Source of the DNA: Acidovorax radicis N35
GTDB lineage: Bacteria; Pseudomonadota; Gammaproteobacteria; Burkholderiales; Burkholderiaceae_C
Assembly: GCF_000204195.1 (NCBI RefSeq)
Contig: NZ_AFBG01000023.1
Span: 1-64,000 of the forward strand
DNA: 64,000 bases
Reading direction: 5' to 3'
Position numbers and translations under genes: made by a program. Each line of letters opens with the position of its first letter. The stretch's first letter is position 1. This document shows positions 56,439-64,000 of the stretch, in pieces. The notes under the pieces were generated by a model, which saw only the letters and a program-made list of their open reading frames with translations, did no database searches and was not told where the DNA came from.

Positions 56439-57356
56439 ATGGCCCTCACACTCCCTTCGTCCAGCACCACCAGCACGTCCAATGCGCTGGCGGTGGACAT
56501 CCGCTCGCTCAACACGCTCAAGTACGACGCGGGCACGGCCAACAACGCCCAGACCACCCGCGAGGTGGCCAAGCAGTTCGAGTCGCTGTTCATGCGCGAG
56601 CTGATCAAGAGCATGCGCGACGCCACGATGAAATCCGGCCTCATGGAAGGCGAGCAGGCCAACCTGGGGCAGGACATGCTGGACCAGCAGCTGTCTGTCA
56701 GCATGTCCGGCCAGCAGGGCGGGCTTTCTGAAGCGATTGCGCGCCAGCTCTCGCGCCAGATGGGCGGTGCCGATGCGAACTTCTCCGTGCCTTCCACGCT
56801 GAGCCTGCCGCAGGCACTGCCGCGTGCAGCGGCACCGGCCACCGGCACCCCGGCTGAGGCGACGGCACCCGCACCCAAGGGGCGCGATGGATTTGTGCAA
56901 CACCTCTCCGGCACCGCCGAGCGCGTGGCCCAGGAGAGTGGCATTCCGGCGAGCTTCATGCTGGGCCAGGCCGGCCACGAAACTGGCTGGGGCAAGAGCG
57001 AGATCAAACACAAGGACGGCTCCAACTCGTTCAACCTGTTCGGCATCAAGGCCGGCAAGGGCTGGACGGGCAAGGTGGCCGAGATCACGACCACCGAATA
57101 CATCAACGGCAAGGCCCAGAAGGTGACCGCCAAGTTCCGCGCCTACGACTCGTACGAGGACTCGTTCCGCGACTACGCCCGCCTCATCACTGAAAGCCCC
57201 CGCTACGAAAAGGCGCAGGCCACCGCCAAGAACGGTTCGGCCGTGGCCTATGCGGCCGAGCTGCAAAAGGCCGGATACGCCACCGACCCCGAGTACGCCC
57301 GAAAGCTCAGCGGCGCCATCAACAGCGCTTTGCGCGTACAGCGCGCCCAGGCGTGA
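56439..57356 (+). CDS. flgJ: rod cap / peptidoglycan hydrolase FlgJ
   Basis: 305 residues. AGGAGG seven bases before the ATG at 56439 decides the start (a TTG two codons earlier is too close). N-terminal rod-binding domain (VAKQFESLFMRELIKSMRDA) and C-terminal glucosaminidase-type domain with catalytic Glu in HETGWGKSE. Both domains are present, as in dual-domain betaproteobacterial and enteric FlgJ. Confidence 0.96.
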   Translation: MALTLPSSSTTSTSNALAVDIRSLNTLKYDAGTANNAQTTREVAKQFESLFMRELIKSMRDATMKSGLMEGEQANLGQDMLDQQLSVSMSGQQGGLSEAIARQLSRQMGGADANFSVPSTLSLPQALPRAAAPATGTPAEATAPAPKGRDGFVQHLSGTAERVAQESGIPASFMLGQAGHETGWGKSEIKHKDGSNSFNLFGIKAGKGWTGKVAEITTTEYINGKAQKVTAKFRAYDSYEDSFRDYARLITESPRYEKAQATAKNGSAVAYAAELQKAGYATDPEYARKLSGAINSALRVQRAQA

Positions 57357-57376
57357 TGAGAAAGCCGAGGTAAGCC

Positions 57377-59353
57377 ATGAGTCTTCTCAACGTCGGCGCC
57401 CGCGCCCTGCTGGCCAACCAGGTGGCCCTGCAGACGGCGGGCCACAACATCGCCAACGTCAATACGCCCGGCTATTCGCGCCAGACCGTGGTGCTGCAGA
57501 CCGTGCAGGGCCAGTTCACGGGGGGTGGCTATATCGGCCAGGGTGTGGATGTGCAGACCATCCTGCGCAACCAGAGCGAGCTGCTCACGCGCCAGTCGGC
57601 CACGGCGGGCTCCGTGCAGTCGTCCGACATCGTGCGGGCCGAGCGCCTGCGCCAGCTGCAGGAGGTCTTCAGCGGCGGCACGGCCGGCCTGGGTGCCGCC
57701 ATCAACGACATGATGAATGCGTTCTCGGACGTGGTGAGCGCCCCCACCGACATCACCGCACGCACCGTGGTGCTCACGCGCATGGACGAAACCGCGTCGC
57801 GCATGCGCTCGGCCGCCGACCGCATCAACGAGATCCAGTACACCGTCACCGAGCAGCTGCAAAGCAGCATCACCGCCGTCAACAGCCTGGCCGGGCAGAT
57901 GGCCAGTGTGAACGAGCAGATCGCGCGCGCCAAGGGCAATGGACAGACCCCGAATGACCTGTTGGACCAGCGCGACCAGATCATCCGCGACATCAACCAG
58001 TATGTGCAGACCACGCAAATCCCGGCCGACGACGGCACGGTGGGCCTGTTCGTGGCGGGCAGCCAGCCGCTGGTGCTGGGCACCACGGCGACCAGCCTCT
58101 CGGTAGACGATGCCACCGCCTTCCCCGGCAGCGGCCAGATCAAGCTGTTCTTCAACCGGCCCGGTGCACCGGCCGTGGAAATGGACGAGAACGTGCTCGG
58201 CGGGGGCTCGATGTCGGGCCTGCTGCGCTTCAACAACACCGATCTGGCCGAGGGACGCAACCTGCTGGGCCGCATGGCCATGGCCATCGGCATGACGATG
58301 AACGACCAGCACAACCTGGGCCTCACGCTCGACGGTGCGCTGGGCAAGGACCTGTTCGCGTTGCCCGCCAGCATGCCAGGCCACACCAACGGCGCGGGCG
58401 TGGGCACGGTGTCCTTCACCGGCCCCACGCAGTTCGCGGCGTCGGACTATGAAATCCGCTTCACCACCGGCACGGCCGGGCAGGTGGTGCGGCTGTCGGA
58501 CGGCACCTCCACCCCGTTCACCGACGCGGCCAACCTGGCCACGCTGCAGATCGACGGCCTCAACTTCAACCTGACCACGCCCGGCAACCCGGGCGAGCGC
58601 ATGCTGTTCAAGCCGTTCAGCACGGCGGCGGCCAACATCCAGTCGCTGGTGTATTCGCCACGCGATCTGGCAGCGGCCAACCCCATCAATGCGGCCATGG
58701 GCACCTCCAACGGCGGCACGATGCAGCTGGCCGGCCTCAAGGCCACCGGCCTGCCCAACCCGCCGGGGCTGGTACTTCCGCCCAATGCCAACCCCGCCGC
58801 ACTGCCCCCCATCCTGGGCGGCATCCAGCTGCAGTTCACGGCCGGCCCGCCCACCACCTACGATGTGCTGGACCGCGGCACCGCACCGCCCACCACGATT
58901 GCCGCCGCACAGCCCTACACGCCCGGTACGCCCATTTCCATCAACGGGTGGGAGATCAAGCTGCAGGGCAGCCCCAACACGGGCGATACCGTGGTCATCG
59001 GCAATGCCTCGGACCCGCAGTACGGCGACATCTTCACGCGCAACTCCGGCAACGCCAACGCCCTCATGGGCCTGCGGGACGTGAAGATGTTCGACGAATC
59101 CACGCTCTCCGACGGCTATGCGGGCGCCATTTCCCAGGTGGGGACCCGCACCCAGAGCGCGCTGTTCGCGGCCGAGCTGTCCACCACCATCGCGTCCAAT
59201 CTGGAGCGGGATCGCACTGCGATTTCCGGGGTCAATCTGGACGAAGAGGCAGCAAGGCTGATCCAATACCAGCAGGCGTACCAGGCATCGTCCAAAATGA
59301 TCCAGATCGCGCAAAACATCTTTGACTCGCTGCTGCAAGGCCTCGGCCGCTGA
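57377..59353 (+). CDS. flgK: hook-filament junction protein FlgK
   Basis: 658 residues, longer than E. coli FlgK (547), with extra central domains. N-terminal LLNVGARALLANQVALQTAG with HNIANVNTPGYSRQ, and C-terminal INLDEEAARLIQY-like VNLDEEAARLIQYQQAYQAS. First junction protein, exported with FlgN. GAGG precedes the ATG. Confidence 0.97.
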   Translation: MSLLNVGARALLANQVALQTAGHNIANVNTPGYSRQTVVLQTVQGQFTGGGYIGQGVDVQTILRNQSELLTRQSATAGSVQSSDIVRAERLRQLQEVFSGGTAGLGAAINDMMNAFSDVVSAPTDITARTVVLTRMDETASRMRSAADRINEIQYTVTEQLQSSITAVNSLAGQMASVNEQIARAKGNGQTPNDLLDQRDQIIRDINQYVQTTQIPADDGTVGLFVAGSQPLVLGTTATSLSVDDATAFPGSGQIKLFFNRPGAPAVEMDENVLGGGSMSGLLRFNNTDLAEGRNLLGRMAMAIGMTMNDQHNLGLTLDGALGKDLFALPASMPGHTNGAGVGTVSFTGPTQFAASDYEIRFTTGTAGQVVRLSDGTSTPFTDAANLATLQIDGLNFNLTTPGNPGERMLFKPFSTAAANIQSLVYSPRDLAAANPINAAMGTSNGGTMQLAGLKATGLPNPPGLVLPPNANPAALPPILGGIQLQFTAGPPTTYDVLDRGTAPPTTIAAAQPYTPGTPISINGWEIKLQGSPNTGDTVVIGNASDPQYGDIFTRNSGNANALMGLRDVKMFDESTLSDGYAGAISQVGTRTQSALFAAELSTTIASNLERDRTAISGVNLDEEAARLIQYQQAYQASSKMIQIAQNIFDSLLQGLGR

Positions 59354-59380
59354 CGGCGGGACAGGAGTTAGGAGTTCGAC

Positions 59381-60634
59381 ATGAGCAATAGCATCTACCG
59401 CCTTGGCACGGCCAACATGTATGACAACGCCCTGCGCAACCTGGGCACGCGCCAGACCAACCTGTCGAACCTGCAGGAGAACCTGACCTCGGGCAAACGC
59501 GTGGTGCGGGCCAGCGACGACCCCGTGTCGGCCGCACAGGCAGAACGCGCCATCAACCGGCTGGCGCGCGTCCAGACCGAGCAGCGCGCACTGGAAACCC
59601 AGCGCAACGCGATTGCCCAGGCCGAGTCTGCCCTGGGCGATGCGGTGGACCTGGTGCAGAACTTCCGCGAGCTGGTGGTGAACGCCGGCAGTGCGGCCCT
59701 GACGCCCAACGACCGCACCACCATCGCCAACCAATTGCAGGGTCTGCGCGAGCAGCTTCTGGAGGTGGCCAACCGCAAGGACACCAACGGCGTTCCGCTG
59801 CTCAGCTCCCTGGGCAGCGCGCTCGCACCGTTCCTCGGCCCCTTGAGCAGCAGCCCCGACTACACCTTCGAGGGGCTGCCCGGCCAGACAGCCAGCAGTG
59901 GCGTATCCATTCCCGGCGCGCTGGACGGCGAAGCCACCTTCATGTTCGATCCGCAGCGCGACGGGGTCTACACCGCAGGCGTCAGCGCCATCCCCTCCAG
60001 CCGCTTCCTCAACACCACGGCAGTCACCCCCGTGAACCCGAGCCTGGTGACCGGCGACAACTACACCATCACCTTCAGCGCGGTGGGCCCGGGCGCCACA
60101 CCGGGCACGACCACCGCCACCTACACGCTCACCAACACCACCACCGGCGCCGTGTCGCCGGCCGTGGTGGTGCCCGACTATCCGTCGGACAAGCCGGTGA
60201 CCATCTCCATCACCAGCATTCCGGGCCTGAGCTTCGACATCAAGGGCAACCCCGCCACCGGGGACGCCATCACCCTGCAGCCCAGCCCGAGCATGTTCAG
60301 CACCATGGACAACGCGATCCGCGACATCCGCAATGCCCCCGACAGCAATGCGGCGGCACAGGCGGTGGGGCAGGCCCTGGGCAACATGGACATCGGTCTG
60401 GAACGCATGCACAACATGCGCGGCTACGCGGGCGAGCTGCTCAACCGCGCGGACCGCATCACGGGCGACCAGGAAAAGCGGTCCATCCAGCTCGAAGGCG
60501 ACCGCTCGCGGGCCGAGGATCTCGATATGATCCAGGGAATTTCAGACTTCCAGAACCAGCAGGTGGGCTATGAGGCAGCGCTCAAGTCCTATGCGCAGGT
60601 TCAGAAGCTGTCCCTGTTCAATTTCATTAGCTAG
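59381..60634 (+). CDS. flgL: hook-filament junction protein FlgL
   Basis: 417 residues, about 100 more than E. coli FlgL. The N-terminal YDNALRNLGTRQTNLSNLQE and ITSGKR-like LTSGKRVVRASDDP, and C-terminal NRADRITGDQEKRSIQLEGD, are flagellin-like; the insert (about 150-310) is Pro/Thr/Ala-rich and surface-exposed. Follows flgK by 28 bases, AGGAG upstream. Confidence 0.96.
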   Translation: MSNSIYRLGTANMYDNALRNLGTRQTNLSNLQENLTSGKRVVRASDDPVSAAQAERAINRLARVQTEQRALETQRNAIAQAESALGDAVDLVQNFRELVVNAGSAALTPNDRTTIANQLQGLREQLLEVANRKDTNGVPLLSSLGSALAPFLGPLSSSPDYTFEGLPGQTASSGVSIPGALDGEATFMFDPQRDGVYTAGVSAIPSSRFLNTTAVTPVNPSLVTGDNYTITFSAVGPGATPGTTTATYTLTNTTTGAVSPAVVVPDYPSDKPVTISITSIPGLSFDIKGNPATGDAITLQPSPSMFSTMDNAIRDIRNAPDSNAAAQAVGQALGNMDIGLERMHNMRGYAGELLNRADRITGDQEKRSIQLEGDRSRAEDLDMIQGISDFQNQQVGYEAALKSYAQVQKLSLFNFIS

Positions 60635-60708
60635 GACTTGCTCACGCGGTGATGGGGTGAGCCCCCCACGCCCCGGGAACAGGCCCCCGTCACATTGCCT
60701 GAGAGCAC

Positions 60709-61944
60709 ATGGTCCAATCTGTCCTTGGCAGCCTGATTCTGGGTTACCGCCCCTTGTGGAACCGCGCCCGCAAACTCGCGGCCATCCAGCTTTATGTGCA
60801 CAGCGAGGCCTCGGCCCTGGTCGATACCGCCCACCTGCTGCGCACGCTGCAGGAGTTGTGGTCCGCCAGTTCCCCACCGATCCTGCTGTCCCCCCAAAGC
60901 CACCAGTTGCTGTCCAACATGCTGGAGCATGCGCCGCGGGGTGCGCCGTGGATCGAGGTACGCGGCGACTGGTTGTCCGACTCGACCATTTACAAACACG
61001 TCAAGGCCGCCCACCAGCGGGGCCTGAAGCTCGTGTGGCGCGGCGAGCTGGGCCGGCTGCCCGAGCCCGACATTGCCCAGTGCTTTGACAACAGCCTGCT
61101 CACCCTGCGCCCCGAAGACGCCGTGGCAGCCCTGAAGGCGGCCCCTGCCACCCGCCCCGGCGGCGCTCCCCCGCAGCCAGTACGCGCCACCAGCCCCGTG
61201 CTGGCCGGGCAGATGTACGAAGGCATCGCCAGCCGTGCGCTCATGGAGCATTGCCTGGACCAGCACAACGCACTGGCACTGGCGGGATGGCCGGCGGAAG
61301 ACGTGCTCTACAGCCTGCGCCACCATCCCCAGCAGCCGTCGCACGCGGTGATCTTCAAGCTCATGAAGGCCATCGACGCAGAGCAGTCGCTGGAAACCTT
61401 TGAAGACATCATGGGCCAGGACCCGATCCTCGCGTACCGCTTCATGGTGTACACCAACTCCGCGGCCCTGGGCCTGCGCACGGGCATCGACTCGCTGCGC
61501 CGGGGCCTGGTGATGATGGGCTACGGCTCCATCAAGCGCTGGCTGTCCGACCAACTGCCCCATGCCAGCACCGACCCCAACATGCAGCCGGTGCGCGAGG
61601 CCATGGTGATGCGTGCCGAGCTCACCGCCCACCTGCTCGATGCGGGCGTCGAGAACGACCTGCGCCGCGAGATCTACCTGTGTGGTCTGGTTTCCCAGCT
61701 GGACGACCTGCTGGGCGAGCCGCTGGGCACCATCCTGCGCCGCCTGCCCCTGTCCGAGCGCATCTACGACGCCACGGTGCTGCGCACCGGCCCCTACACC
61801 GGCGGCCTGCAGATGGCCTGCGCGCTGGAGACGGACGACGCCAGCGCCATCCGCCAGCTTTGCGAAACCTACGAGCTGGACCTGGAAGAGGTCAATCGCG
61901 CCCTGCTGCGTGTGCTGGCCGATCTGGAAGTAGAGAGAAAGTAA
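60709..61944 (+). CDS. HDOD-domain protein with a degenerate EAL-like N-terminus
   Basis: 411 residues, soluble. Residues about 1-115 resemble the start of YuxH-type EAL proteins but lack the E-A/V-L signature and metal ligands; residues about 190-390 form an HDOD (degenerate HD) domain (AEDVLYSLRHHPQQ, VIFKLMKAIDAEQSLETFED, GYGSIKRWLSDQL). HDOD proteins act as signalling scaffolds near two-component and cyclic-di-GMP systems. Located 74 bases after flgL and probably co-transcribed; possible link to filament-stage regulation. Function not assigned. Confidence 0.8.
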   Translation: MVQSVLGSLILGYRPLWNRARKLAAIQLYVHSEASALVDTAHLLRTLQELWSASSPPILLSPQSHQLLSNMLEHAPRGAPWIEVRGDWLSDSTIYKHVKAAHQRGLKLVWRGELGRLPEPDIAQCFDNSLLTLRPEDAVAALKAAPATRPGGAPPQPVRATSPVLAGQMYEGIASRALMEHCLDQHNALALAGWPAEDVLYSLRHHPQQPSHAVIFKLMKAIDAEQSLETFEDIMGQDPILAYRFMVYTNSAALGLRTGIDSLRRGLVMMGYGSIKRWLSDQLPHASTDPNMQPVREAMVMRAELTAHLLDAGVENDLRREIYLCGLVSQLDDLLGEPLGTILRRLPLSERIYDATVLRTGPYTGGLQMACALETDDASAIRQLCETYELDLEEVNRALLRVLADLEVERK

Positions 61945-62015
61945 TCCCCCTGAGCCGCTTCGCGCCTTCCCCCCAAGGGGGACGACGCAAGCGGCCTGGC
62001 AAAGCCAGTTCCGCC
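61944..62015 (+). repeat. intergenic repeat B, copy after the HDOD gene
   Basis: CCCCCTGAGCCGCTTCGCGC, CTTCCCCCCAAGGGGGACGA hairpin, then CCTGGCAAAGCCAGTTCC. Starts at the stop codon, between convergent genes. Confidence 0.75.
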
Positions 62016-62101
62016 GCGTCTGCTGGTTTGCGTTGTGCCAGTTTCACAGGCTGCGCGACAGGCCTCCGTCGGCCCATTCGCAATAGCCCGATAGCCTGGG
62101 G

Positions 62102-63592
62102 TCACCGGCCCTGCTCTGCCCGCACACGCTCGAAAGTCTTCCAGAACTCCGCCTCTTGCGTGGTGGCAAAGTTGATGCGCATGAGGGTGCTGGGTTTGCG
62201 CTCTGCATGGAACAGCGCGCCGGGCGCCAGGAGGTAGCCTTCGTCCAGCATGCGCTGCGACAGCGCGTCGGTGTCCACCCCCGTCTCCACCCAGCCAAAC
62301 AGGCCCACAGGCTCGGCCGCAAAGGTGCATCCGGCCCCCAGCGCCAGCTTCACGCTGCGCGCACGCGCAGCATCGAGCCGCGTGCGGATGCGCTCGGCGT
62401 GGCGGCGCAGTTGGCCCTGTTCGATGCACAGGGCCAGGGCCTTTTCCAGCAGCGCGGGCGTGGTCAGCGTGGCCAGCAGCTTGGTGTCCAGCAATTGCTC
62501 CACCAGCGCAGGCGGTGCCGCCATGAAACCGATGCGCCAGTTGGGCGCAAGGATCTTGGCAAAACCACTCACGTAGATGGTGCGCTGCAGGCCATCCAGC
62601 GCCGTGAGGCGCGTGGCGTGCTCGGGGGCAATGTGGCTGTAGGTGTCGTCCTCCACCACATGGAAGTTGTACTGGTTGGCCAGCTGCAAGATGCGGTGTG
62701 CGCTGCCCGGCGACAGGCAATAGCCCGTGGGGTTGTGGAACACGCTCACGCTCACGTAGAGCTTTGGCTGGTGCACCTCGCAGTATTTCGCCATGACCTC
62801 CAGGTCGGGCCCGTCGGCGCGGCGCGGGACGGGCAAGATGTGCATGCCAAGCGCCGCCAGCCGCGCAAACTCCACCGCCCAGCCGGGCTCCTCCACCATC
62901 ACCGGGTCGCCCGGGCGCAGCAGCGTGCGGCTCACGATGTCGAGTGCGTGTGTGGCGCCCACGGTGGTGATGATGTTTTCGGGGGCCGCATGCACGTTAA
63001 GCGTGGCCAGCTTCTTGGACAGCACCCGGCGCAGCCCCGTATCGCCCAGTGGCTCGCCGTACTGCAGTGAAAAATCATTCAGCGCGCGCGTGCTGGTCAC
63101 CTTGCGCACAGCGGCGGGCATGAACGTGGACTCCAGCCAGGCGGGCGGAAACACCCCCATGCCGGGCTGCGGCTTGTCGCTGATCTTGTGGAACATGCCG
63201 CGGATCAGCGCCGTGGCATTGACCGGCGGCGCCCCCCGCGCAGCGCCGCGCCCGGCGCCACGGGCCGCAAACCAGTGCGCGGTGCTCCAGTTGCCCATGG
63301 CACGTTCGACCTCCTGGGCTCCCGTCTCGTCGTCCTCCGGCACCCGCTCCACCTGTCCTGTGGCCATCTCGCGCACAAAGAAGCCCCGATTCTTGCGCGC
63401 CTCCACCAGGCCCTGCGCCAGCAATTGGTCATACGCTGCCACCACAGTGGAAGGACTCACGCCATGCTGCTGCGCGCACTGCCGCACCGAAGGCAGGCGC
63501 GCGCCAGGTGCCAACAGCCGGTTGCGGATGCGCTCGCCAAAACGCGCCGACAGCTGCTCGGTCAGCGACTGGGTGGTGGTTTTCATCAGCAT
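62102..63592 (-). CDS. MocR/PdxR-family transcriptional regulator (GntR HTH plus aminotransferase-like domain)
   Basis: 496 residues from the ATG at 63592 (a TTG at 63625 would add 11). N-terminal winged helix-turn-helix (LPSVRQCAQQHGVSPSTVVA, then YDQLLAQGLVEA), a linker with an Ala/Arg/Gly stretch, and a type I aminotransferase-like domain (GATHALDIVSRTLLRPGDPV, PTGYCLSPGSAHRI, and SGFAKILAPNWRIGF with the PLP Lys). Such regulators sense PLP or amino acids and usually control the divergent neighbour, here a LysE-type exporter. Unrelated to motility. Confidence 0.88.
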   Translation of the reverse strand: MLMKTTTQSLTEQLSARFGERIRNRLLAPGARLPSVRQCAQQHGVSPSTVVAAYDQLLAQGLVEARKNRGFFVREMATGQVERVPEDDETGAQEVERAMGNWSTAHWFAARGAGRGAARGAPPVNATALIRGMFHKISDKPQPGMGVFPPAWLESTFMPAAVRKVTSTRALNDFSLQYGEPLGDTGLRRVLSKKLATLNVHAAPENIITTVGATHALDIVSRTLLRPGDPVMVEEPGWAVEFARLAALGMHILPVPRRADGPDLEVMAKYCEVHQPKLYVSVSVFHNPTGYCLSPGSAHRILQLANQYNFHVVEDDTYSHIAPEHATRLTALDGLQRTIYVSGFAKILAPNWRIGFMAAPPALVEQLLDTKLLATLTTPALLEKALALCIEQGQLRRHAERIRTRLDAARARSVKLALGAGCTFAAEPVGLFGWVETGVDTDALSQRMLDEGYLLAPGALFHAERKPSTLMRINFATTQEAEFWKTFERVRAEQGR

Positions 63593-63603
63593 GGCCGTGT
63601 CCT

Positions 63604-63670
63604 TGTGTACTGTTATCGCAGCCAATACAGATCACGAACTGCGCTGCTTAACTGTATTGATTGTGTACTG
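63604..63670. promoter_or_regulatory. operator-like repeats between the MocR regulator and the exporter
   Basis: Direct repeats GTGTACTG at 63605-63612 and 63663-63670 enclose an inverted pair CAATACAG (63623-63630) and CTGTATTG (63652-63659). Symmetric layout between divergent genes, as expected of MocR-type operators. Confidence 0.6.
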
Positions 63671-63739
63671 GCATCGAAGATTACATTGAAGCCCAGGCGC
63701 TGACAAGCCACCCGCCAAAAAGCCCGGAAACACCTGCCC

Positions 63740-64000
63740 ATGACCGCCCCCGAACTGACTGCCCTGCTGCTGTTCTGCACCGCGATGAGTTTTTCGCCGG
63801 GGCCCAACACCACCTTGTCCACTGCACTGGCCGCGAACCTGGGTCTCAAGCGCGCGCTGCGCTTTTGCTTCGCGGTGCCCACGGGCTGGACACTGCTCAT
63901 GCTGGGCAGCGGCCTGGGCCTGGGCGCCCTGATCACCGGCGTGCCCGCGCTGCGCTGGGCCGTGACGCTGCTGGGCGTGGCCTACATGCTCTGGCTGGCC
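63740..64000 (+). CDS. LysE-family amino-acid exporter, truncated by the window edge
   Basis: First 87 codons only; the gene runs past 64000. MTAPELTALLLFCTAMSFSP followed by GPNTTLSTALAANLGLKRAL is the LysE/RhtB translocator start, with the characteristic SPGPNT and further hydrophobic segments (FAVPTGWTLLMLGSGLGLGA, WAVTLLGVAYMLWLA). Inner-membrane efflux of amino acids or related compounds. Divergent from, and likely controlled by, the MocR-type regulator. Confidence 0.9.
   Translation, partial: MTAPELTALLLFCTAMSFSPGPNTTLSTALAANLGLKRALRFCFAVPTGWTLLMLGSGLGLGALITGVPALRWAVTLLGVAYMLWLA

Noticed and set aside
57248..60412. Minus-strand open frame of about 1054 codons opposite flgK and flgL
   Set aside because: Antisense shadow of conserved genes in high-GC DNA; no family motifs and no ribosome-binding site.
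1..64000. CRISPR array, tRNA genes, integrase or insertion sequence
   Set aside because: No regularly spaced direct repeats, no cloverleaf sequence recognised by eye, and no transposase or recombinase among the open frames. Repeats A and B are irregularly spaced and carry no encoded transposase here.

Overview
The window is high-GC chromosomal DNA from a betaproteobacterium, most likely a Comamonadaceae member close to Acidovorax. This rests on the protein families, the flagellar gene order, the rRNA leader at the left edge and a dispersed palindromic repeat typical of that family; no search was run. It is almost entirely one motility superlocus: chemotaxis, flagellar basal body, hook, filament, export, motor and regulators, with a sugar-nucleotide/glycosyltransferase island beside the flagellins.

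Layout. 1-720: leftward rRNA leader with tandem promoters. 724-2622: uup (ABC-F). 2707-9207 (minus): che operon, transcribed as cheZ-like small protein, cheY, cheA, cheW, cheR, cheD, cheB. 9390-11128 (plus): REC-histidine kinase plus NarL-type regulator, translationally coupled. 11154-15448 (minus): fliLMNOPQR. 15810-22451 (minus): fliFGHIJK, with fliK split by a run of ten G. 22624: fliE (plus). 23307-25564 (minus): fliD, fliS, fliT. 25763-29056: two divergent, very similar flagellin genes. 29159-31360: SPINDLY/OGT-type glycosyltransferase. 31488-37240 (minus): rfbF, rfbG, an rmlC-like epimerase, a C-methyltransferase, an acyltransferase, an NAD-dependent epimerase/reductase and a CmcI-family methyltransferase. 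37715-40628 (plus): motA, motB, cheY2, cheZ. 40872-47252 (plus): flhB, flhA, flhF, a degenerate flhG, fliA. 47535-49176 (minus): flgA, flgM, flgN. 49389-60634 (plus): flgBCDEFGHIJKL. 60709: HDOD protein. 62102-64000: MocR-type regulator divergent from a truncated LysE-family exporter.

How it fits together. CheA/W with CheR/B/D process receptor signals, CheY1/CheY2 carry phosphate to FliM/FliN/FliG, and CheZ (possibly also the small CheZ-like protein) removes it. FlhA/B and FliP/Q/R with FliH/I/J form the export gate, FliK would set hook length, and FlgM holds FliA until hook completion. Sigma-28-like promoters are readable upstream of fliS, both flagellin genes and flgM, a standard class III circuit. 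The OGT-like enzyme and the CDP-hexose pathway beside the flagellins suggest that the filament is O-glycosylated with an unusual C-methylated deoxysugar.

Points of most interest: the G10 tract in fliK (phase variation or a sequencing error), a short CheZ-like protein beside cheY, a FlhG homologue without a P-loop, a dispersed repeat read as protein inside rfbG, a second repeat family placed just 3' of stop codons, the inverted flagellin pair, and a perfect hairpin ending two bases before the flhB start codon.
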